From assembly GCF_030250645.1 (NCBI RefSeq), contig NZ_JASSVS010000013.1, forward strand, positions 36,881 to 100,880: 64,000 nt of DNA, in the 5' to 3' direction. A program made the position numbers and the translations under genes. The notes under the pieces were generated by a model, which saw nothing but the letters and a program-made list of their open reading frames with translations, did not search any database and was not told the origin of the DNA. This document shows positions 39,866-49,174 of this stretch, piece after piece. The DNA comes from Marinobacter azerbaijanicus. Its GTDB lineage: Bacteria > Pseudomonadota > Gammaproteobacteria > Pseudomonadales > Oleiphilaceae. The first letter of the stretch is position 1; each line of letters opens with the position of its first letter.

Positions 39866-42172
39866 ATGCTGAGCATACTGCGAAGTCTTGTACAAGAGGT
39901 AAACAGTGCCCGCGACCTGCAGGAGGCGCTGGATGTTATCGTTTCGCGGGTGCAGAAAGCCATGGATACCGAGGTATGCTCGGTTTACCTGCTTGATCCG
40001 GCTACCAACCGCTACATACTCATGGCCACTGAAGGCCTTTACCAGCAGGCTGTCGGGCAGGTTAGCCTGGGCTATTCCGAGGGCCTGATTGGCCTCGTTG
40101 GCTCCCGGGAAGAGCCCATCAACCTCGAAGATGCCCCGTCTCATCCCCGTTACCGGTATTTTCCGGAGACCGGGGAAGAGCGTTTCCGCTCGTTCCTCGG
40201 TGTGCCCATTATTCACCATCGACGGGTTCTGGGTGTTCTCGTTGTGCAGCAACGGGAGAGCTCGCGCTGCTTTGATGAAGGCGAAGAAGCCTTCCTGGTA
40301 ACGGTATCGGCACAACTGGCCGGAGTCATCGCCCACAGCGAGGCCACAGGGGCTATTAGCGGTCTTTCCCTGACCGGTGAAGAGACTACGGATGTCAGTT
40401 TCAGTGGTGTGCCAGGCGCGCCAGGCGTCGCCATTGGCAAGGGCGTGGTGGTCTATCCGGCAGCCGATCTGGATGTCGTGCCGGAAAAGCCCACTGATGA
40501 CGTTGAGCTGGAACTGTCCCTGTTTGAAGGCGCGGTAACCGCGGTTCGCGAAGACATCGAGCGGGTGGCGGCCCGGCTGGCCTCCCAGCTTCGGCCGGAA
40601 GAGCAGGCCCTGTTTGATGTCTACCTGCGTATGCTGGGCGACGATGCCATGCCGGGAGAAGTGTCCAACCGGATCAAGGAGGGCTACTGGGCCCAGGGCG
40701 CCCTGAAACAGGTGGTTCAACAGTACGTGCGTCACTTTGAAATGATGGAGGATCACTACCTGCAGGAGCGGGCGGTGGATATCCGCGATCTGGGCCGCCG
40801 CCTGCTGTCTCACTTGCAGGAAGGGGAGCAGAAAGACACCGATTATCCCGAAAACACAGTACTGGTCAGCGAAGAACTGACTCCGGCCATGCTGGGTGAA
40901 GTGCCGAAAGGGAAGCTGGTGGGTCTGGTATCGGTGAAGGGGTCCAGCAACTCCCACGTGGCTATTCTTGCCCGTGCCATGGGGGTGCCGACCGTTATGG
41001 GGCTGGTGGATATCCCGGTGAACCAGCTTGATGGCAAAGACCTGATAGTGGATGGGTTTGAGGGGCAGATCTTTGCTTCTCCATCCGCAGATCTTCGGAA
41101 TTTTTACCAGGAAATCTGTGACGAGGAGGATGAGCTGGTCAAGGGGCTGGAGGCTCTGAGGGACCTGCCTTGCGAAACCACTGACGGCCACCGGGTCTCA
41201 TTGCTGGTCAACACCGGCCTGATGACGGATGTGGTGCGCTCCCTGAGCCATGGGGCGGAGGGCATAGGCCTGTACCGCACCGAAGTGCCTTTCATGATCA
41301 AGGATCGCTTCCCTTCCGAGCAGGAGCAGCGTGAATACTACCGCGAGCAACTGGAAGCCTTTGCCCCCAATCCCGTCACCATGCGCACGCTGGATATTGG
41401 CGGCGACAAGGCGCTGACCTACTTCCCGATTCAGGAAGAAAACCCTTTTCTGGGCTGGCGCGGTATCCGTGTAACTCTGGATCATCCTGAGATTTTTCTG
41501 GTCCAGGTGCGGGCGATGCTCAAGGCGAGTGAGGGTTTGAACAACCTGCAGATCATGTTGCCGATGATCAGCAACATCTCCGAAGTCGAGGAGTCCCTTC
41601 ACCTCATTTACCGGGTTTACCATGAGGTGAGGGAAGAGGGCTTCAACATTCATATGCCCAAGGTCGGGGTAATGGTCGAGATTCCGGCTGCAGTTTACCA
41701 GATTCGCGAGCTGGCGGATCGTGTCGATTTCCTGTCTGTCGGCTCCAATGACCTGACCCAGTACCTGCTTGCGGTGGATCGTAATAATCCGCGGGTGGCC
41801 CAGCTTTACCACTCCTACCACCCTGCAGTCCTGCAGGCGCTTGTTCGGGTTGCCCAGGATGCCCATTCCGTTGGCAAGCCTGTTGGCATCTGTGGTGAGT
41901 TGGCAGGAGACCCAGGCGGAGCCCTGTTGCTCATGGCGATGGGGTACGACTCGCTTTCCATGAATGCTGCCAGCCTGCCCAAGGTCAAGTCCGTCATCCG
42001 CAGTGTGAGTCGTGAATGGGCGGCGCAGCTGCTTGAGGATGTGTTGCTTCTGGATTCGCCTCACGTTATCAAAAGCTGTGTGGATCTGGCGCTACGCAAC
42101 GCGGGCTTCGGCCGTTACCTGCGTCCGGGCAAGTCGAGCTCCATAGCCCATGCCGAAAAGGCCCTTTCCTGA
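39866..42172 (+). CDS. ptsP: PEP-protein phosphotransferase PtsP (EI-Ntr)
   Basis: The 768-residue protein is the first enzyme of the nitrogen-related phosphotransferase chain and passes phosphate from PEP to NPr. Residues 1 to about 160 are a GAF domain (VYLLDPATNRYILMATEGLY). The phosphohistidine domain follows, with GSSNSHVAILARAMGVPTVM near residue 355, then the PEP-binding barrel with MRTLDIGGDKALTYF, NPFLGWRGIRVTLD, VGVMVEIPAAVYQ, VDFLSVGSNDLTQYLLAVDR and GICGELAGDPGGALLL. All catalytic motifs are present. It is coupled to rppH. Confidence 0.95.
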   Translation: MLSILRSLVQEVNSARDLQEALDVIVSRVQKAMDTEVCSVYLLDPATNRYILMATEGLYQQAVGQVSLGYSEGLIGLVGSREEPINLEDAPSHPRYRYFPETGEERFRSFLGVPIIHHRRVLGVLVVQQRESSRCFDEGEEAFLVTVSAQLAGVIAHSEATGAISGLSLTGEETTDVSFSGVPGAPGVAIGKGVVVYPAADLDVVPEKPTDDVELELSLFEGAVTAVREDIERVAARLASQLRPEEQALFDVYLRMLGDDAMPGEVSNRIKEGYWAQGALKQVVQQYVRHFEMMEDHYLQERAVDIRDLGRRLLSHLQEGEQKDTDYPENTVLVSEELTPAMLGEVPKGKLVGLVSVKGSSNSHVAILARAMGVPTVMGLVDIPVNQLDGKDLIVDGFEGQIFASPSADLRNFYQEICDEEDELVKGLEALRDLPCETTDGHRVSLLVNTGLMTDVVRSLSHGAEGIGLYRTEVPFMIKDRFPSEQEQREYYREQLEAFAPNPVTMRTLDIGGDKALTYFPIQEENPFLGWRGIRVTLDHPEIFLVQVRAMLKASEGLNNLQIMLPMISNISEVEESLHLIYRVYHEVREEGFNIHMPKVGVMVEIPAAVYQIRELADRVDFLSVGSNDLTQYLLAVDRNNPRVAQLYHSYHPAVLQALVRVAQDAHSVGKPVGICGELAGDPGGALLLMAMGYDSLSMNAASLPKVKSVIRSVSREWAAQLLEDVLLLDSPHVIKSCVDLALRNAGFGRYLRPGKSSSIAHAEKALS

Positions 42173-42272
42173 TGGCTTGCTACCAGTGGGGTCCATATAG
42201 GGTGTTCACTCTAAAATGGACTGCTAGGGTAAAAGGCATTAGCCAACAGTACCCGTAAGGGGATAGCGAATA

Positions 42273-43514
42273 ATGGCAACGACAACAGCAATCAAGCCCA
42301 GCCCTCGCATCGGCCTCGCACTTGGCGGCGGCGGCCCTCTGGGTGGAATATATGAAATCGGGGCATTGCGGGCACTTGATGAGGCGCTCGACGGGCTCGA
42401 CTTCAATAATATTGATGTGTATGTCGGCGTGAATGCCGGGTCTTTTGTGGCTGCCAATCTGGCCAACCAGATGACCACGGCCCAGTTGTGTCGGATCTTT
42501 GTGCGTAACGAAGCCGAGGTCCACCCATTCCACCCTGAAGTATTCTATCGACCGGCATTACGGGAATTCGGGAGCCGCCTGATGGCCGTGCCTGGTCTGG
42601 TCACGACTGCGGTTCGCCGGTTTATCAACAACCCATATGATCAGAGTCTGCTGGAAGCGATGACCATCCTTGCCCAGGCTGCGCCGGCCGGTCTGTTCGA
42701 TAATGAAGGCCTGCATGAATATCTGCAGCGGGCTTTTACCATGCTGGGTCGTACCAATGACTTTCGTCAGCTTCGTCGCAGTCTGTATATTGTCGCGGCG
42801 GATGTGGAGAGCACTGAAGCGGTCTGTTTTGGCGCCCCCGGTTTTGATCATGTGCCCATTTCGAAGGCTATCCAGGCCAGTACCTCGTCGCCGGGCATAT
42901 ACGTTCCAGTCACCATCGACGGACGTTACTATGTGGATGGCACTCTGAGGAAAGGCTTGCATGCGTCCGTAGCGTTTGAGGACGGTGCAGACCTGGTCTT
43001 TGCGGTGAACCCCCAGGTGCCAATTGACGCCAGTGCTGCAGTGCGGGCAGGAACCATGGGCCCCGGGGAACTCACCCGCTCCGGTATGCCCAACCTGCTC
43101 TCGCAGATGTTCCGCACCATGGTCTACTCACGTATGCAGTCGGGTATTGCACAGTACGCCCGGGATTACCCGGACAAGGATATTCTGCTGTTTGAGCCCA
43201 CGCGCGATGACGCCAAGCTTTTCTTCTCCAATGTGTTCAGTTTTCAGTCTCGTCGCATGGTGTGTGAACACGCGTACCAGATGACGCGGCGCGATCTGCT
43301 TAACCGTGCAGATGAGCTGGAGCCGAAACTGGCGAAGTATGGTATCCGCCTGCGTCGCGACCGTCTGGAGGATGAGCAGCGCACAATCAGCACCAGCCTT
43401 TATGGCGAGATGCTTCCCCTATATGTCGCCAGGGGGCGTAAGAAGAAGGCTCAGAAAGGAAAGCTGGCAACCGGCCTTGATAATGTGTCGGAGCTTTTCA
43501 GCAAGGCGCTGTAG
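42273..43514 (+). CDS. Patatin-like protein lacking the nucleophilic serine
   Basis: The 413-residue protein has the patatin fold landmarks: the oxyanion loop RIGLALGGGGPLGGIYEIGA, the nucleophile elbow, and the dyad Asp in YYVDGTLRKG. The elbow reads DVYVGVNAGSFVAANL where the family has GxSxG, so Asn54 (AAT at 42432) replaces the catalytic Ser. The next residue Ser57 lies outside the usual position. The protein has no signal peptide and a basic C-terminus (GRKKKAQKGK). It stands alone between ptsP and hslU. It may be a non-catalytic patatin homologue, or use another residue. Confidence 0.75.
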   Translation: MATTTAIKPSPRIGLALGGGGPLGGIYEIGALRALDEALDGLDFNNIDVYVGVNAGSFVAANLANQMTTAQLCRIFVRNEAEVHPFHPEVFYRPALREFGSRLMAVPGLVTTAVRRFINNPYDQSLLEAMTILAQAAPAGLFDNEGLHEYLQRAFTMLGRTNDFRQLRRSLYIVAADVESTEAVCFGAPGFDHVPISKAIQASTSSPGIYVPVTIDGRYYVDGTLRKGLHASVAFEDGADLVFAVNPQVPIDASAAVRAGTMGPGELTRSGMPNLLSQMFRTMVYSRMQSGIAQYARDYPDKDILLFEPTRDDAKLFFSNVFSFQSRRMVCEHAYQMTRRDLLNRADELEPKLAKYGIRLRRDRLEDEQRTISTSLYGEMLPLYVARGRKKKAQKGKLATGLDNVSELFSKAL

Positions 43515-43543
43515 AGAAAGGGACGCAGTGATTTGGCGAGATC

Positions 43544-43570
43544 CCAGGGTGCACCGAAGGCACACCCTGG
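43544..43570. terminator. Hairpin downstream of the patatin-like gene
   Basis: CCAGGGTG and CACCCTGG form an 8 bp stem between convergent genes. Confidence 0.5.
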
Positions 43571-43579
43571 CCAGATGAA

Positions 43580-43599
43580 TTCGGGCCTCGCAGCCCGAA
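43580..43599. terminator. Hairpin downstream of hslU
   Basis: TTCGGGC and GCCCGAA form a 7 bp stem just past the hslU stop on its strand, without a T run. Confidence 0.5.
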
Positions 43600-43606
43600 G
43601 TACAGG

Positions 43607-44935
43607 TTAGAGGATATAGCGGCTCAGATCTTCGTCTTCAGCCAGCTCACCCAGCTTCTCATCAACAAACTCTGCCGTAACCTCGAAGCTGTCGGTGACC
43701 TTGTCACCAGCCTCATAGGACAGGCTCTCGAGCAGTCTCTCAAGGACTGTGTGCAGGCGGCGTGCACCAATATTTTCTGTGGTCTCGTTGACCTTGTAGG
43801 CGACTTCCGCAATGCGCGTAATGGCGTCTTCCGTGAAGCTCAGCTTGACGCCCTCGGTACCCATCAGGGCTTCGTATTGTTGCACCAGGGAGGCATCTGG
43901 CTCCGTGAGAATGCGTTTGAAGTCGTTTGGCGTCAGCGCCTGTAGTTCAACGCGGATCGGCAGACGGCCCTGCAGTTCCGGGATCAGGTCAGAGGGCTTG
44001 GACAAGTGGAAAGCGCCGGACGCAATGAACAGAATGTGATCTGTTCGCACCGCGCCATACTTGGTGCTGACGGTGCTGCCCTCAATCAGCGGCAGTAGAT
44101 CCCGCTGAACACCTTCCCGGGATACGTCGGAAGAGGTGTTCTCGGAGCGCTTCGCTACCTTGTCGATCTCATCAAGAAAGACAATGCCGTTCTGTTCAAC
44201 ACTCAGAATGGCCTTCTGCTTGATTTCTTCCTCGTTGACCAGTTTGGCCGCTTCTTCATCGCGAACCCGCTTCAAAGCATCTGCCACCTTCATCTTGCGG
44301 GTTTTACGCTTGTCCGAGGACATGCTCGAAAACATATTCTGCAACTGGCTGGTCATCTCCTCCATACCGGGAGGAGCCATGATTTCAACGCCAGCACCAC
44401 TGTTACGAAGGTCAACTTCAATTTCCTTGTCGTCCAGTTCGCCCTCGCGCAGTTTCTTGCGGAATAGCTGGCGGGTAGAGGAGTCTTCCGCTTTCTGGCT
44501 GTCTTCCTTGAAATCCCGGGGTGGCGGTAGTAAGGCGTCCAGTATGCGCTCCTCAGCAGCGTCCATGGCCCGATGCTCGTGGCGCTTCATTTCTTTCTCG
44601 CGCAGCATTTTGATCGCCATATCCGCCAGGTCGCGGATGATGGATTCCACGTCCCGGCCGACATAGCCCACCTCGGTGAACTTGGTGGCCTCCACTTTCA
44701 GGAAGGGAGCGTCAGCCAGTTTTGCCAATCGACGGGCGATCTCGGTTTTGCCGACACCGGTCGGGCCGATCATCAGGATGTTCTTCGGTGTGATTTCCTC
44801 GCGCAGTCCACTTTCCAGTTGCATTCTGCGCCAGCGATTGCGAAGGGCAATTGCAACGGAACGCTTGGCTTCTTCCTGGCCTACGATGTGTTTGTTGAGC
44901 TCGTGAACAATTTCACGGGGGGTCATTGCAGACAT
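43607..44935 (-). CDS. hslU: HslU ATPase subunit of the HslUV protease
   Basis: This 442-residue AAA+ protein unfolds substrates for HslV. It starts MTPREIVHELNKHIVGQEEA, has Walker A in MIGPTGVGKTEIARRLA, the pore motif EVGYVGRDVESIIRD, Walker B in GIVFLDEIDKVA, sensor region ASGAFHLSKPSDLIPELQGR and the C-terminal EDLSRYIL tail that docks in HslV. It begins 12 bases after hslV, with the usual hslVU order and a heat-shock promoter upstream. Confidence 0.97.
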   Translation of the reverse strand: MSAMTPREIVHELNKHIVGQEEAKRSVAIALRNRWRRMQLESGLREEITPKNILMIGPTGVGKTEIARRLAKLADAPFLKVEATKFTEVGYVGRDVESIIRDLADMAIKMLREKEMKRHEHRAMDAAEERILDALLPPPRDFKEDSQKAEDSSTRQLFRKKLREGELDDKEIEVDLRNSGAGVEIMAPPGMEEMTSQLQNMFSSMSSDKRKTRKMKVADALKRVRDEEAAKLVNEEEIKQKAILSVEQNGIVFLDEIDKVAKRSENTSSDVSREGVQRDLLPLIEGSTVSTKYGAVRTDHILFIASGAFHLSKPSDLIPELQGRLPIRVELQALTPNDFKRILTEPDASLVQQYEALMGTEGVKLSFTEDAITRIAEVAYKVNETTENIGARRLHTVLERLLESLSYEAGDKVTDSFEVTAEFVDEKLGELAEDEDLSRYIL

Positions 44936-44947
44936 GCTAGCTCCGGA

Positions 44948-45478
44948 TCAGTCGTTGGCTGACAGCACTTCAAGGGTGCGATTGTGGTTGGTGTAGATGC
45001 AGATATCGGCCGCAATATCCAACCCCTTTTCCACAATTTCGCGGGCTGTCAGGTCGGTGTTTTCCAGCAGAGCCGTGGCAGACGCCTGGGCGAATGGCCC
45101 GCCGGAGCCGATGGCGATCAGGCCATGTTCGGGTTCGATGACGTCACCGTTACCGGTGATGATCAGTGATGCCGTCTTGTCGGCGACCGCAAGCAGGGCC
45201 TCGAGCCGACGCAGCGCACGGTCTGTCCGCCAGTCTTTTGCCAGTTCAACCGCGGCCCGGGTCAGGTTGCCCTGATGCTTTTCCAGTTGGGCCTCAAAGC
45301 GTTCAAAGAGGGTAAAGGCATCTGCGGTACCGCCTGCGAACCCGGCCAGCACCTTGTCGTTATAGAGTCGGCGAACCTTGCGGGCATTGCCCTTCATTAC
45401 GGTATTGCCCAGGGAGACCTGGCCGTCGCCACCCATGGCAACTTCGTTGTCACGCCTGACAGAGAGTATGGTAGTCAT
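44948..45478 (-). CDS. hslV: HslV peptidase subunit
   Basis: The 176-residue protein is the proteasome-like threonine peptidase. After Met is removed, MTTILSVRRDNEVAMGGDGQ exposes the N-terminal Thr nucleophile; LAGFAGGTADAFTLFERFEA and IGSGGPFAQASA are family motifs. It works with HslU in the cytoplasm. A sigma-32 type promoter lies 42-67 bases upstream. Confidence 0.97.
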   Translation of the reverse strand: MTTILSVRRDNEVAMGGDGQVSLGNTVMKGNARKVRRLYNDKVLAGFAGGTADAFTLFERFEAQLEKHQGNLTRAAVELAKDWRTDRALRRLEALLAVADKTASLIITGNGDVIEPEHGLIAIGSGGPFAQASATALLENTDLTAREIVEKGLDIAADICIYTNHNRTLEVLSAND

Positions 45479-45519
45479 TCTGGCTCCACTTGCCTGATAG
45501 AAAACGGTGTTCAGCAGTT

Positions 45520-45545
45520 ATGGAGGCGGGTGACCGGTTTTCAAG
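45520..45545 (-). promoter_or_regulatory. Sigma-32 (heat-shock) promoter of hslVU
   Basis: On the minus strand CTTGAA (45545-45540) and CTCCAT (45525-45520) are 14 bases apart, close to the sigma-32 consensus CTTGAA-N14-CCCCAT. hslVU is heat-shock controlled in E. coli. Confidence 0.65.
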
Positions 45546-45567
45546 GGCTGGAGACAACAGAGAAACA

Positions 45568-45589
45568 GGAGGGCTGTTCAGCCCTCCTT
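45568..45589 (-). terminator. Hairpin over the end of the SPOR gene
   Basis: AGGAGGGCT and AGCCCTCCT pair around GTTC and span the stop codon of the SPOR-domain gene. A transcription end here is possible, without a T run. Confidence 0.4.
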
Positions 45590-46210
45590 GGGGATTTTCC
45601 GCACCAGTGGCTGGATGTTCAGGTTAACCAGTTTGTCGATGGCTGCGTTCATCTGGCTACGTGAGCTAAACGGGCCCACATTGACACGATACCAGGTGCT
45701 GCCACTGTCGAGGTCGATGCGCTTTACTTGAGCACGCAGACCCTGGAAGGCAATTTCGGCCCGCTGTCTTTCTGCATCTTCCTGTTTTCGGAATGAACCG
45801 GTCTGCACCAGGTAATCGAAAGTCTGTTGGCTGGGCCCTGGGGTGTATTCCTCCACCTCTGGCGGAACCACTTCGGAGTCGGGCAGCATATCGTAGAAGC
45901 GAAATCCCGGTTTTTCTTCACTGGCTGTTTCCGGCGTTTTCTCTTTGGCCACCGGCGGTTGAACGGTTTCAGTTTTACTTCCTGATCGTGGTTCCGTTGT
46001 TGGCAGTGAGTTGAGGTAGGCGATAAAGCCGATGAACCCACCAACCGCAGCCAGAGACAGAATCCAGCGCAGTGAAAGCCCGCCATGTTGTGATTTTGCC
46101 GCCGCAGGGCGCCTGGCGGACTTGTTTTTCTTCCGCACCGGCTTGTTGGCCTTTGTCGGTGTTGCCGATTGGCTGGTTGGCCTGGATTTGCGGGCATAAT
46201 CTCGGGACAT
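45578..46210 (-). CDS. SPOR-domain cell division protein (FtsN-like)
   Basis: The 210-residue protein has a basic cytoplasmic N-terminus, one membrane helix (LRWILSLAAVGGFIGFIAYL, residues about 47-66), a Pro/Glu-rich periplasmic linker and a C-terminal SPOR domain (YLVQTGSFRKQEDAERQRAE, YRVNVGPFSSRSQMNAAID) that binds denuded peptidoglycan at the septum. This layout is that of FtsN, and the same gene lies between hslV and argS in Pseudomonas. Whether it is the essential FtsN or an accessory SPOR protein cannot be told here. Confidence 0.85.
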   Translation of the reverse strand: MSRDYARKSRPTSQSATPTKANKPVRKKNKSARRPAAAKSQHGGLSLRWILSLAAVGGFIGFIAYLNSLPTTEPRSGSKTETVQPPVAKEKTPETASEEKPGFRFYDMLPDSEVVPPEVEEYTPGPSQQTFDYLVQTGSFRKQEDAERQRAEIAFQGLRAQVKRIDLDSGSTWYRVNVGPFSSRSQMNAAIDKLVNLNIQPLVRKIPKEG

Positions 46211-46271
46211 GGCCGGATGGTTTCCTGTTGCTTGTCTGGATGTTCAGGTCTGGTGCCTGCAGGCCTGAGCG

Positions 46272-47957
46272 CTACATCTCTTCCGGTGCACTTACCCCAA
46301 GGAGGTCCAGGCCATTGGCAATTACCTGCCTGATGGCGAGATACAGCGATATCCGGGCATCCCGGACAGCGGTATTCTCAATCAGTACCTTGTGGGCGTT
46401 GTAATAGGTATGGAACTGGCCGGCAAGGTCCCGGAGGTAATGCGCGAGATGGTGTGGTTCCCGAAGTCTGGCCGAGCTCTCGATCAACTCTGGAAACTTT
46501 GCCAACTGGTTGGCCAGGTCCTTTTCTTCGTCAAGCGTCAATAGGGCCAGATCCCCGACGCATTCGTTCAAACCGCGTTCAACCCCTTCTTCTTTCAGTT
46601 TTCTCAGTACACTGCAAATGCGCGCATGGGCATACTGGATGTAATAGACCGGATTTTCATTGGTCTGGGAGCGGGCCAGGTCGATATCAAAGGTCAACTG
46701 GGAGTCCACGCGTCGTGCGGCCAGGAAAAAGCGGGTCGCGTCCCGTCCCACTTCGTCAATCAGGTCACGGACGGTTACGTAGCTGCCGGCGCGTTTGGAG
46801 ATTTTTACTTCCTGGCCTGAGCGGGTCACCATGACCATCTGATGAAGCACGTAGTCGGGCCAGCCCTCGGGAATGCCGGCTTTCAGAGCCTGCAGGCCGG
46901 CGCGAACCCGGGTGACGGTGGAGTGATGGTCCGCACCCTGTTCGTTGATGACAGTGGTAAAACCACGCTGCCACTTGTCCAGGTGATAGGCCACGTCAGG
47001 CAGGAAGTAGGTGTAGCCACCATCTTTCTTGCGCATCACACGGTCTTTGTCGTCGCCAAATTCGGTGGTTTTCAGCCATATGGCGCCTTCGTATTCGTAG
47101 GTATAGCCATTTTGCTGGAGGCGCTCGACAGTCTGTTCCACCTTGCCATCCTCGTAGAGGGATGACTCCAGGAAATACACGTCGAATGTCACGCCAAATG
47201 CTTTCAGATCCAGGTCCTGCTCACGGCGCAGGTAAGCAACGGCAAACTCCTGAATGGCTTGCTGATTCTCCGGGTCGGCCTTGCCTGTGACTTCCCGATC
47301 ATCGGCAGTGACGGTTTCTCCGGCCATATAGGCATTGGCGACATCGGTAATGTAGGCGCCACGGTAACCGTCGGCGGGCCAGTTTTCGTCTTCCGGTGTC
47401 AGTCCTTTTACCCGCGATTGAACGGAAAGCGCCAGGTTGTTGATCTGGGCACCGGCGTCGTTGTAATAAAATTCTCGGGTAACGTCGTAGCCATTGGCTT
47501 CCAGCAGTCGGCTCAGGCAGTCGCCAATTGCTGCACCACGGCCGTGGCCCACGTGCAGGGGGCCGGTGGGGTTGGCTGAGACAAACTCCACCTGGACCTT
47601 CTCGCCTTTGCCGTTCTTGTTCCGACCGTACTCCCCGGCTTCATCAAGAATCGTGTTGACGACCTCAAAGGCGCTGGCTGTGCTCATGAAAAAGTTGATA
47701 AAGCCTGGCCCTGCAATCTCCACCTTCTCGACAGCACTGCTTTCAGGGAGGCGTTCCACCAGGGCCTCTGCCAGCTTTCGCGGCGGGCAACCCGCTGCCT
47801 TGGAAGCGACCAGGGCAATATTGCAGGCGTAGTCACCATGGGATTTGTCTTTGGTGTTGCCAATCTGTGGTGTAAACGTCTGGTCTGCGGGCAGGGTGCC
47901 CTCGGATTGAAGGGTCGCCAGCGCAGACTGGAGCAGTTCGGATACGGTCTCTTTCAT
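46272..47957 (-). CDS. argS: Arginyl-tRNA synthetase
   Basis: The 561-residue class I synthetase charges tRNA-Arg. It has FVSANPTGPLHVGHGRGAAI (HIGH-type motif), YNDAGAQINNLALSVQ, VKISKRAGSYVTVRDLIDEV in place of KMSKS, and the C-terminal anticodon domain ending ANGLDLLGVSAPEEM. Length is usual. It is followed by the SPOR gene 61 bases downstream on the same strand. Confidence 0.97.
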   Translation of the reverse strand: MKETVSELLQSALATLQSEGTLPADQTFTPQIGNTKDKSHGDYACNIALVASKAAGCPPRKLAEALVERLPESSAVEKVEIAGPGFINFFMSTASAFEVVNTILDEAGEYGRNKNGKGEKVQVEFVSANPTGPLHVGHGRGAAIGDCLSRLLEANGYDVTREFYYNDAGAQINNLALSVQSRVKGLTPEDENWPADGYRGAYITDVANAYMAGETVTADDREVTGKADPENQQAIQEFAVAYLRREQDLDLKAFGVTFDVYFLESSLYEDGKVEQTVERLQQNGYTYEYEGAIWLKTTEFGDDKDRVMRKKDGGYTYFLPDVAYHLDKWQRGFTTVINEQGADHHSTVTRVRAGLQALKAGIPEGWPDYVLHQMVMVTRSGQEVKISKRAGSYVTVRDLIDEVGRDATRFFLAARRVDSQLTFDIDLARSQTNENPVYYIQYAHARICSVLRKLKEEGVERGLNECVGDLALLTLDEEKDLANQLAKFPELIESSARLREPHHLAHYLRDLAGQFHTYYNAHKVLIENTAVRDARISLYLAIRQVIANGLDLLGVSAPEEM

Positions 47958-48091
47958 GCTGTCGGATGACTCGGTTTACAAGAGAATTGGAGAACGGCGG
48001 CAAGGGGCCTGCCGCAGAATCGAAGGGCGCTATTATCGCGGAAAGGCGCGGGCGACTCAAATTATGCTGCGCAATGACAATCCTGTTTCTT

Positions 48092-48127
48092 CCGTGGATT
48101 GCCCATTGGAGAAAGAGCAATCCACGG
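48092..48127. terminator. Hairpin between the lipoprotein gene and argS
   Basis: CCGTGGATTGC and GCAATCCACGG form an 11 bp perfect stem 14 bases past the lipoprotein stop on its strand. It is a likely terminator without a clear T run. Confidence 0.6.
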
Positions 48128-48140
48128 CGTTAGGGCTGTC

Positions 48141-48989
48141 TCAGTCTCCCTGGAAAGGCAGAATCACCGTATTGTTTGCGCTCATGAAGCTTATCATGAG
48201 ATCAGTGCTGTTGTAGGAGCCAACCCCGGTATACCTTCCATTACGTTCGGATGGTGACGAGGTGGGGGTGGCTCCACAGTTGGTGGCATCGAAGGTGACA
48301 TCGAATACGTTGATGTTTGAGGCCTGGATAGAGACCTGCCCATCGAAGACGCAGCCTGTAGAATCAGAGCCTGAGAGTCCACCCTGGCTGCCGATGGTGA
48401 AGCTGGTAGTCTGGTCGAGCGAAAGATAGGATTTTGAGAGAATGCTCAGCGAAATGGGTTCGTTGCTCAGGTCAACCAGTCTCACCAGGATTGCATTGGC
48501 ATTATATTCCCCGCTGATTGTGTAGCTGAGGCTCTGCGAATCCTCCACGATACCGCTTACAGAGCCCTCGGCTCTATTCCATTGATCAGTATAGAACAGG
48601 TTTGCGGCACTTCCTCCGAACTGGACGTCATCAGATTCTGCTTCGATTGTTCCGAATACGGAGTTGACCGCATTAATGGCTGTCGCAAATTGCCCTGAAC
48701 CACTGATCCACGTGATCGCCTCATCGGAGTTACCATTGTCCGATGCAATGGCGGTTAAATACACGCCGGGTCTCAGTCCGGTGTTGCCACCATCGTTTAC
48801 GCCCTGCAGGCTGTCTGAGGAGCCGTTGGTGCCATCGACCAATGGGGTGGACCAGGCACCACCTTCGGCAAGGGCAGTAGGGTCGCTCCCATCAGCGAGT
48901 GGCTGGGAAGTGTCGTCACCACCGCAGGCGGTCATAAGAAGAGCCGATAAAGCGATGGGCAGGTGTTTACCGATTAGCGTCCCTGACAT
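48141..48989 (-). CDS. Hypothetical lipoprotein
   Basis: From ATG 48989 (GGAG upstream) the 282-residue protein has a lipoprotein signal, KHLPIALSALLMTACGGDD, with lipobox TAC. The rest is rich in Ser, Gly, Asn and Thr and looks beta-structured (LRPGVYLTAIASDNG, NANAILVRLVDLSNEP, CVFDGQVSIQASNINVFDVT), ending RYTGVGSYNSTDLMISFMSA. I do not recognise the family. It lies between priA and argS, an insertion relative to Pseudomonas. Outer membrane or periplasmic location is likely. Function unknown. Confidence 0.7.
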   Translation of the reverse strand: MSGTLIGKHLPIALSALLMTACGGDDTSQPLADGSDPTALAEGGAWSTPLVDGTNGSSDSLQGVNDGGNTGLRPGVYLTAIASDNGNSDEAITWISGSGQFATAINAVNSVFGTIEAESDDVQFGGSAANLFYTDQWNRAEGSVSGIVEDSQSLSYTISGEYNANAILVRLVDLSNEPISLSILSKSYLSLDQTTSFTIGSQGGLSGSDSTGCVFDGQVSIQASNINVFDVTFDATNCGATPTSSPSERNGRYTGVGSYNSTDLMISFMSANNTVILPFQGD

Positions 48990-49174
48990 TGGAAACTCCA
49001 GTTTTCTGTGTCGTTTTTTATTTCTCGCCTGGGTGCCGACTGTTTTCAGCGCATACACCAAGCCCACTATGACATGGAAATACTAGCAGCATTCGGCCGC
49101 CGAATGCTGTTCCGTGGCGGTGCTGGTTGTAAAATATTGCAAAAAAAGGCGCTCGGTTTCACAGTTAGTGAGGT

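Noticed and set aside
39632..41191. 519-codon open frame on the minus strand over rppH/ptsP
   Set aside because: Antisense shadow; ptsP motifs cover the whole region on the plus strand.
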